Shown one piece after another: positions 57,257 through 64,000 of a DNA stretch of 64,000 bases (position 1 is its first letter; each line of letters starts with the position of its first letter). Source of the DNA: Parasponia andersonii (taxonomy: Eukaryota > Streptophyta > Magnoliopsida > Rosales > Cannabaceae); the NCBI GenBank assembly GCA_002914805.1, contig JXTB01000007.1:1557499-1621498 (forward strand). Reading direction: 5' to 3'. Below the pieces are notes generated by a model. It was not told the DNA's origin. It ran no database searches and saw only the letters and a program-made list of their open reading frames with translations. Position numbers and translations under genes: made by a program.

Positions 57257-57976
57257 TGTTGTACGGTCTAAAAACCTATATATTGGTCAATACCAAAAAG
57301 GGAAAAGTTGACCAAGTGGACGTGTCAGGTCGCATGAGTAAGATTAAGTGCGTGGACGTGTCAGGTCGCATGAGTAAGATTAAGTGCGACCTCCTCCGAA
57401 AGAGTTAAGTGCGACCTCCACCGCATAAGTTAATACGACTTTCTCTGAACGAGTTAAGTGCGACCAGAATGAAAAAGAAACTATATTAAGCTTCGTCAAA
57501 CAGGTAACCTACAAAGAAAGGGAAACAAAAGTTTCTCTTTAAAAATCGACCAGTCATCTCATTTAAGTTATTACCCAGTTATATTGTTACTCAATTATAT
57601 TTTCTGATTATACAGTTACCCATTCTCACAATTGGAAAATATTGAGCTATCCTCATCTATATAAAGGGAGTTCAATGCAGTTGTAAGGGATCTTTGATCT
57701 TTTAGATCTTTTGGGAATTTTTTAGACTCTTACTTCTTCTTTTGGGATAATATACTGTAATTTTGAGCTCTTAGAATTCCATCCTTGAAACTTAACAAAA
57801 CTCTTCTAATTCTCCAGAAAATAGTAAAAAACAGTGGACGTAGGCTCATCTTTTTTAGGGCTGAACCACTATAAAATTCTTGTCTCTTTATTTGCTTTGA
57901 TTGATTAATATTTTTCCCACACAAGCCATATCTTGCAATTTTTCCAAATTTATTGTTGACAAAACCTCTGTCAACA
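57257..57976 (+). repeat. 3' LTR of copy C
   Basis: TGTTGTACGG...CTCTGTCAACA, 720 bp. About 60 bp longer than the 5' LTR, chiefly from a tandem copy of GTGGACGTGTCAGGTCGCAT and following bases near 57318-57385. Confidence 0.85.
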
Positions 57977-57981
57977 CTAAG

Positions 57982-58170
57982 ACACACAGATCTTTGTAAT
58001 ATGTTCCGTCTTCCAAAACCAGAATTCATTCCCCTCCGTGGCCAAAACAAATGGACATACTTTGTATTTTTTTTTTAAAAAAAAAAAGGATGGATACTAG
58101 TATTTTACTAAGACACACAAATGTTTATAATATTTTCAGTCTTCTAAAACAAGAACTCGTTCCCACCCCT
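57982..58170. repeat. Remainder of unit 1 and whole of unit 2 of a local tandem duplication
   Basis: CTAAGACACACAGATCTTTG (57977) and CTAAGACACACAAATGTTTA (58107) are homologous, as are the following CGTCTTCCAAAACCAGAA and AGTCTTCTAAAACAAGAA. Unit length about 125 bp. The copies differ at many sites, so the duplication is old. Confidence 0.7.
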
Positions 58171-58197
58171 CCCCCCTACTCCCTGCCAAAAAAAGAG

Positions 58198-58543
58198 GAA
58201 ATTTGATTTTTTATGATAATTTTTCAAAAAAATTGAAAAATCCCATAATTTGAAATTATTCTGAAAAATATCAGATTTAATTATAAAAATACCACTTTTG
58301 AAAGTATTTAGAAAAGTACCACTTTTATTAAGTGATGAGATAGTTAGGCTAATTAATCAAGTTGCTTGAGGTAACTTGAATAGTTATTTCAAATAACTGA
58401 ATTGGTTACTCTAAGTAACCTAATTGGTTACCTCGAGTACCATTGAAAAATACTAAATTTAAAGAAAAGTAATATTTTTTTAAAAATATTTTTTTAAAAA
58501 AGTGATATTTTCTAATTAATTTTCAAAAAAAAAGTCAAATTTT
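58198..58543. mobile_element. Foldback-like AT-rich element
   Basis: GAAATTTGATTTTTT at the left and AAAAGTCAAATTT at the right are loosely inverted; the centre has repeated GGTTACTC/GAGTAACC-like words and AAATACCACTTTT blocks that recall the element at 49395-49626. Weak evidence; could be low-complexity sequence. Confidence 0.3.
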
Positions 58544-58660
58544 TCAATTTTTGGTACCTTGGGCCTAGAATTTTGTAAATAGCCCAAAAAAACAAAAAAA
58601 AAAACATACTACTTCCAACGTTGGAGAAATTTACACATAATATCTGTTTTGTGCCTCATA

Positions 58661-58940
58661 ATTCACAAATACCCGATTTTAAATTTTGTTTCAAAAATAT
58701 CCATTTTGTGGTAAACATTTTTTTGTGTACAATATGTAGTAGTATACATTTATAATATGATTTTTATATATGATTCACATTTACTATATAAATTTATATA
58801 AGGGTGTACATTTTGAAATGCATATTGATTTTTAGGTATAATTTTTATGCCTGAAATGTACACGGCAGTATACATTTCATGTATAAAATACTCTTAGTTT
58901 ATATTTCTTCAAAAATGGTATACAAACGGGTATTTGTGAA
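58661..58940. mobile_element. MITE-like element with 14-bp perfect terminal inverted repeat
   Basis: TTCACAAATACCCG at 58662-58675 is repeated inverted as CGGGTATTTGTGAA at 58927-58940. The 280-bp AT-rich interior has further inverted words (AGTATACATTT). No coding. Superfamily not assigned; target duplication not identified. Confidence 0.5.
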
Positions 58941-59482
58941 ATAAAAATAGAAAACAAGTATTCATGAAAAATTGCTTAATAAAACGGATATTTATTGAGC
59001 TTTTATTGCTATTTTTTATTTTTTTGTTTTTCGTATCATTGCTTGGAACCCGTACTTCACAATTGACATATATAGTGATTATCACGACCACGACTACTTG
59101 CATGACTTGGGAACTATGACCGGGTAGGACGCCTACGATACCAATTTTTATTTACAAACCCTAAAAGCCGAGTTGCAACGATACGAACTCCAAGCATTCA
59201 TTGACAAAACTCACTCCAAAAAACTGACTTGCAAGAATAAGTTGCCCAAGTATTCACATAAAACTGTCCTTTTTTATTTGAAACATATATGATACTTAGT
59301 CCAAGTATTCATTGCTAATCTCCCTCATAAAACTGATTTTTCTTTTCACCATTATTATGGTATTAATTGCTAAAACTCCCTCCTAAAACTGAGTTTTCTT
59401 TTCATGCTCATTATGGGAAAACAAAACCACTAACAAAATCGAGCTAAAACAATAACCAAACGATAAATAAAAAAATAAAATA

Positions 59483-59529
<47 letters not shown>

Positions 59530-60137
59530 CAAAAAGAGAAGAAAAATAACTTCTTTCCCAAATGACCTTGTGGCAAAAAAATGTCATCCACTCCTGTTTT
59601 TCTCTTCTTTGCATCAAGAGAAGGTAAAAAGTCTCGAATCATCACAAAAAAAACATGACGATTCTAACTGTAAATCACTGAAACACAAGAGCAAAGTGAA
59701 CAATGTTTAAGCATACTAACAAGTACAAAACATACAGTAAAAAAATCTGGAAATAAACTAGTAACTATAAATTGAAATCTAGGGTATGCATTTATTTGAT
59801 TATTTAAAAAATGTACAAGGAAATCAAAGCTACTAATAATATTTACAGGAGATTCTAATATGGTAAAGCACCTTCGATTCTTTCTTTTTGGGCAACAGAA
59901 GACATTATTTGCTGTTATAGAAGGCCTAAACACAAATAGTGTATCTCTCTACAGAAGAAACTAACAAATATAAGAAAAAGAAGCACAATTGCTTTAACTA
60001 GGAATAACCATTCAGAAACAGTAGCATCAGTCGCCCTCTAAAGACCACAGATCCTTAAATTGTAAGCAAACAGAGATAAGCTTGATGTGACGTGGCGTGG
60101 AACCTCAGCCTAACACATTTCTCCAAGGAATAAGTAT
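58941..60137. other. Downstream side of the RING gene, with (GA)n
   Basis: A (GA/AG)n run of ~37 bp lies at 59488-59524. The part from about 59650 to 60137 is likely 3' UTR of the RING gene; TTTATTTG near 59788 gives AATAAA on the minus strand as a possible poly(A) signal. No other gene seen. Confidence 0.4.
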
Positions 60138-61406
60138 TTATCTCAACCTTCTCCTCCTACTTTCACGTGGAACTCTTGGAGCACCAGACATTCTCCTAGA
60201 AGATGAAGAGATCTCTGTTTCATAGGTTTCTTCAGTATTTATTCTCTGATTTTCGACAGCCGGAACAGCAGGATCAATGTCAATTAAAAAAGACAAAGTA
60301 GAAGGAAGCACAGCATAACTGCTTCCAGCCGCAGTATCTGATGTTTGGCTTTCTGCTTGTGTAATATCAGCCAAAACCGAAGCTGCATCAGAATTATCAA
60401 TATGTAGAGATTGTTGACCAGTGATTCTCATCTGAGGACCATTATTATATGTTTCTAAGCTGTCAATTAATCTTCCAGCAGAATCTGCGGCAGAATTCAA
60501 TGCTGATGAAAGGGAAGAAAACGAAGCATCTGCTTGTAGTGTTTGTCTAGAAAAGTGAGCAATATCACGCCGTTGGTTGCTTAATGTCTCTGTTTGATAT
60601 CGGGTCAGCAAAGAACTGGTTCTCTCTTCAATGGTGCCAACTATATTAGTAAGTAGCTGAATCCTCTCCTCAATCCGAGCAGATGGCAATGGTAGTCCTC
60701 GATTAATGCGACACTGCCTCTTACTCTCAACCCTTTTAGCCTGGGGTCTAGGAGGGAACTCCAAACCAGACTCCTTCGACTTACAAGAATAGTTACCATC
60801 CCCATTGCCATAAATCGGAACTAAAGTCGATTCCATCACTTCTCCTCCACAAACTGGGCATTCTTTCACATTTGTATGGTCATACTCATAAGGCAAGTGA
60901 TAAAAGCATGGCCAACAAAACAAATGACCACAACAGGTTAGTATAGGCTCCATGGCCATTTCCAAGCATATATTGCAATCAAAAAAGCCCCCACCACGGT
61001 GTTCACCTATCTTCTCATTTGAATTCATTTCAAGTGCCTTGGCTATCAAATGGGCACAATTCCTTTTCTTGAAATTACCACTTTCCATCATTCCTTCTCG
61101 ACCTACAATAGGACCATCCCCCCCACCATACAACACACCATCATTTCGAGCATCCCCAGTTGCATGTTCTACAGCAGATACATCAACAGTTGGAGGTGGA
61201 ATACGGCCTTGAAGCCACCTCCGACGCTCCCTAGCTCTCGAGGTAACCGCCTCTAAGTGCCTGATTCGTTCCTCAATACGATCTTGGGCAGTCTCTAATT
61301 CATTCAGTATAGATTCCAGTCCAACCCAGGAATACTGAGACTGGTCCAAAGGCTCCTGGTTCAAATCAAGACCCAATATATCTTCCCTTATGTTGTCATT
61401 CTCCAT
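60138..61406 (-). CDS. RING-type E3 ubiquitin ligase, RMA/MUSE1-2-like
   Basis: 422 residues, uninterrupted. An E3 ligase would pass ubiquitin from an E2 to a substrate. Residues 144-186 form a C3HC4 RING (C144, C147, C159, H161, C164, C167, C183, C186); 201-230 follows with the PPRPQAKRVES motif shared by plant RMA-type RING proteins. N-terminal LGLDLNQEP (11-19) fits EAR-type repressor motifs; 30-65 and 243-275 look coiled-coil. The tail is Arg-rich and lacks the C-terminal membrane anchor of RMA1-3. The layout recalls Arabidopsis At3g58030/At2g42030 (MUSE1/2), reported regulators of NLR immune receptors. The start at 61404-61406 was chosen over an in-frame ATG 12 codons upstream because a splice acceptor (TTGATTTTAG) lies between them. 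Only intact host gene in the window. Confidence 0.9.
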   Translation of the reverse strand: MENDNIREDILGLDLNQEPLDQSQYSWVGLESILNELETAQDRIEERIRHLEAVTSRARERRRWLQGRIPPPTVDVSAVEHATGDARNDGVLYGGGDGPIVGREGMMESGNFKKRNCAHLIAKALEMNSNEKIGEHRGGGFFDCNICLEMAMEPILTCCGHLFCWPCFYHLPYEYDHTNVKECPVCGGEVMESTLVPIYGNGDGNYSCKSKESGLEFPPRPQAKRVESKRQCRINRGLPLPSARIEERIQLLTNIVGTIEERTSSLLTRYQTETLSNQRRDIAHFSRQTLQADASFSSLSSALNSAADSAGRLIDSLETYNNGPQMRITGQQSLHIDNSDAASVLADITQAESQTSDTAAGSSYAVLPSTLSFLIDIDPAVPAVENQRINTEETYETEISSSSRRMSGAPRVPRESRRRRLR

Positions 61407-61408
61407 TA

Positions 61409-61757
61409 CTAAAATCAACAAAACACGACAAACAGGCTCCACAATCCTAACAATTCAAAAGCTCTAGCGCCAATCGACTGCAATAACAGTTTCTTATTAA
61501 ATGAAAAAGCTTCTCTAAAATCTCTCTTTATAATTTCCCATAGCAAAATTCCACTACTCTGCAATTTAAAAAATAAAATAAAATAACCCAATAATAATAA
61601 TTAAAAATTATTCGTAGCCATAACATAAAATCTCCCAAAAACCACGAAAATCAATAAACTTTGATAGCAGGATCGTAATTCAAAAAAAGGTTTAGAAGAA
61701 ATTAGAAATATTAGGTGCAAAAAGAAAAAAGAGAAGAGAGTTAATGAAATTGAGAAC
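61409..61757 (-). other. Putative 349-bp 5' UTR intron of the RING gene
   Basis: On the minus strand a donor ACAACAAG|GTTCTC (61757) and an acceptor TGTTTTGTTGATTTTAG (ending 61409) enclose an AT-rich stretch; the start codon begins 3 bases after the acceptor. UTR introns are common in plant RING genes. No transcript available. Confidence 0.55.
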
Positions 61758-61815
61758 CTTGTTGTAGGAAAGAAACAAGCTCAGGCTCCGTCGGGATGTT
61801 GATGAAGATCGCCGA

Positions 61816-61875
61816 CTAGTGAACCGATGAACACAATACGACTTCCACAATTTCCTTGACCTGAACCCTCGTCAT
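61816..61875 (-). other. Possible uORF (19 codons) in the 5' leader of the RING gene
   Basis: Minus strand ATG at 61873-61875 (context AAGCCATGACG) opens MTRVQVKEIVEVVLCSSVH and stops at 61816. It lies in the leader exon only if transcription starts upstream of ~61876, which is not known. Could be a translation brake or chance. Confidence 0.3.
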
Positions 61876-63376
61876 GGCTTCAGGTTCCTTTTTTCCCCAA
61901 AAAAAAAAAAAAAAAAAAAAAAAATGAAGCAAAAGAAGAATCTGATAAACGAACTACAATAGACAAAGATGATCGAGAGGAGGGCAGGGCGAATCGGACC
62001 TCAGATTATTGTCCTTTGCACAAGCTTGGTCCATACGAACGACATCGTGGTGAGGGTAAACGGCACCGTAACGCTTGCTTTGTTTTTTTTTTTTTTGGCT
62101 TTTAGGGTTTATGGCAAAAAATTAAAAACAAAATGGTCCTCAACTATCTGATCCGTGGCAATTTGGTGTTGGAGGTTTAATTATAACAATTATGTCATGA
62201 GCTTTCCGACGTGAAACAATTTGGTTTTGCACTACACACAAAAATTTAGAGAGAAGAAAAAAATATATTATTTACATTTTTAGGGTATTTTGAGCTGTAA
62301 ATTTAGAGAATATTTTTTTTTTTTGTAATTATTCATTTTTATGTTTTAAAATTTTTAAATTATTTTTTAAATATATTTTTAAATACTATTACGTGTTTGT
62401 TTTTTTACGTATATTTTTAGTTGAAAATTTAATAATATATTATAATTTAAATATATAAGAATAAAATTATTGAAAATCAGAAAATTTGTAGAATTAATTG
62501 TCATAATAAAAACGAGAACTATATTGTCATAAATTATCATTTGTGCCATTAAACCTAGCATTCAATGTATCTTTTTCTCGCCTTTTTGTCCTTATGAATG
62601 GATAAGTTGAAAATTCTTAGTTTAATTTAAATATACTCTGTCCCTTGTAGAACTAACTCTTATGGACGACTTCGAATCACGGATGTGATTCCAACGACTT
62701 TTATAATATTTTAAAAAATTTGACTCCTTAATCTCGTACTCACTTATTCTGTAGAATATATTCGAGTATTCTACGAAATTACATTAGAAAGGTGTAGACA
62801 ACTTCTTAAGAACACGTTTAGATAGCATTACTAGTAAAGGAGGTCACATGCTTTCCACGTATCATCTCTGTTTACTTAATTTTGAAGGTTGTTTTCCTTT
62901 GTTTTTTTTTTTTTTAGTGATGTTGTTAAAACGATTTAGCTGGATTAATAACATTCCCTAAGAGAAACCTTTTTCAAAAAAAAAAAAAAAAAAAGAAGAA
63001 GAAAGAGCAACAAAGAGACTTAAATGATGTAATTAGGAGAAAATAAAAAAGAAAAAAAAAACAACATCACAATAAAATTGGAAAGCAATGAAAATTAAGT
63101 TAATAGATATAGATTAATTCTCACATTTATTAGCGAGTTAGTATGGCTTTTGTTTTTCAGATTCATTTATATTTTATCCATATTAAATAAATAGGTAATT
63201 TTAATATACTTAGTTGAAATAAATATAGATTAATCGAAAATCTGAGTGTGTTATCAACCTTTTTTTTTAACGGAAGAAACTAAATACATAAAAGAGCTAC
63301 AAAAGAGACTTCAATTTCTCATTAGTGAAAAAAAATACTTTTAACGAATTATATCATTTTTAGAATAAATAGCTAA
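61876..63376. other. Upstream side of the RING gene and AT-rich flank
   Basis: The bases 61876-62080 probably hold the promoter; no clear TATA box is seen. A pure A-run (about 61902-61923) lies at the start. The rest (62080-63376) is AT-rich with A/T runs, no gene recognised. Confidence 0.35.
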
Positions 63377-63458
63377 TGATTTAATAAGGATATTGCCATA
63401 AAATTAAGCAGCAATAGTGATTTCATAAGGATATTGCCATAAAATTAAGGAGCAATCA
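63377..63458. repeat. 41-bp direct repeat, two units
   Basis: TGATTTAATAAGGATATTGC at 63377 and TGATTTCATAAGGATATTGC at 63418 begin two adjacent, nearly identical 41-bp units. Confidence 0.8.
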
Positions 63459-63620
63459 CTATAATATTACAGTAAACTAACGACAATTTTAATGCATATA
63501 TCGTTAAATTGGCACCTTTAATTAAAATTTGACCAGAAGTTTCAACAAAACTATCGTTATTGGTGAGGGGATATTTAACGTCAGTTACACGGAAACCGTC
63601 ATTAAAAATCTTTCCCAGAG
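63457..63620. mobile_element. Possible CACTA-like terminus
   Basis: CACTATAATATTACAG at 63457 is followed by palindromic words TAACGACAATTTTAATGC...TCGTTAAA and TAACGTCAGTTACACGG...CGTCATTAAAAAT, which look like CACTA sub-terminal repeats. The other end would lie beyond the window or be lost. Weak. Confidence 0.25.
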
Positions 63621-64000
63621 AAAATTTTTTTCTCTTCCCCTAGGCAATACCACAAAATTAAATCTACCTAAAAAAGATTTCAAATCAATTTAAAAACATG
63701 TAAATCCATATATAACTTTAATAAAGTATACATAAGAAACATAATTAAAATCTAGGGTCACATATGGAATGCAAGATAAAGACGAGATTTGATTGGATTA
63801 AACTAATCCATATTTGGTGCATGCGTATAAGAGGGATTATATTATATTCAAATAATCTATTCCAAAAATAATACCCTTATAAGAGGATAATCTTATCCTC
63901 ATGAGAATTTAGGATTAGGAGATATTAGGAATTTGATTAAAAATAATAAAATATTTTTGAAGAAGCAAAAATGGTACTTTTGAAATTAAACATTAAAAGT
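63621..64000. other. AT-rich end of window, nothing recognised
   Basis: No gene or clear repeat. GATTGGATTAAACTAATCCA (63789-63808) is a short palindrome. Confidence 0.35.

Larger units (their letters stand above)
50424..57976 (+). mobile_element. Tat/Retand-like Ty3/gypsy fossil, internally shortened (copy C)
   Basis: Perfect duplication CTAAG at 50419-50423 and 57977-57981. Parts: 5' LTR, gag start, integrase, spacer, antisense gene, polypurine tract (GGAGCTAGAGGGCAAT) and 3' LTR. Protease, RT and RNase H parts are absent. LTR comparison by hand gives about 5-6 percent difference, so younger than copy B, perhaps a few million years. Broken in several places besides the missing middle. Confidence 0.85.

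Noticed and set aside
61404-61442. Upstream in-frame ATG (61440-61442) as the start of the RING protein
   Set aside because: The 12 extra residues are hydrophobic and unlike RMA-type starts, and a likely splice acceptor at 61409 would remove them.
62130-62230. Text like GGTCCTCAACTATCTGATCC followed by GGCAATTTGGTGTTGG
   Set aside because: It resembles a common plant repeat flank, but I could not find ends or a second copy in the window.
1-64000. CRISPR arrays, bacterial operons, rRNA
   Set aside because: Nothing of the kind is seen; the repeats are eukaryotic transposon repeats.

Overview
The window looks like an intergenic, repeat-dense piece of a eudicot nuclear genome. It is very AT-rich and full of plant Ty3/gypsy LTR retrotransposons (Athila-like and Tat/Retand-like with an RNase H of the aRNH type, plus Tekay/Del-like LTRs), plant L1-type LINE sequence, a tRNA-type SINE and small non-autonomous DNA elements. 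Only one convincing host gene is present: a RING-type E3 ubiquitin ligase on the minus strand at 60138-61406. Species cannot be named from the sequence. One base is ambiguous (10064).

Layout. 1-419: the end of a CACTA-type DNA transposon, inserted in the gag part of an Athila-like element (420-5046), which itself sits in an older Tat-type element (5047-8570). 8965-22062: a second Tat-type element (TSD TTGAG) with gag, protease, RT, RNase H and integrase remnants and a gene on the opposite strand. About 22313-47440: a LINE on the minus strand, broken by a five-level nest: LINE, then a Copia-like solo LTR (26742-47208), then an Athila-like gag-protease-only element (27194-45901, TSD GCACT), then a Tekay-like element (34045-44742, TSD TCTCA) in its 3' LTR, then two solo LTRs (37588-40338, TSD TTTAC; 41376-43927, TSD CAAGG). 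48119-49626: two hAT-type MITEs and a foldback element. About 49927-50128: a SINE. 50424-57976: a third, internally shortened Tat-type element (TSD CTAAG) inserted in one unit of an older local tandem duplication. 58198-58940: two more MITE-like elements. 60138-61875: the RING gene with a probable 5' UTR intron. 61876-64000: AT-rich, no gene seen.

The most interesting system is the gene carried antisense at the 3' end of all three Tat-type elements. It is related by eye to the 'putative gypsy-type transposon' (Transposase_28, PF04195) family, has short GT-AG intron-like gaps at matching places, its own TATA/G-box-like region upstream, and codon differences between two copies that are mainly silent. 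This suggests a protein-coding gene that evolved under selection inside the element family, transcribed opposite to the retrotransposon RNA. All retroelements here are described as fossils: each is broken in several to many places and none looks able to move by itself.
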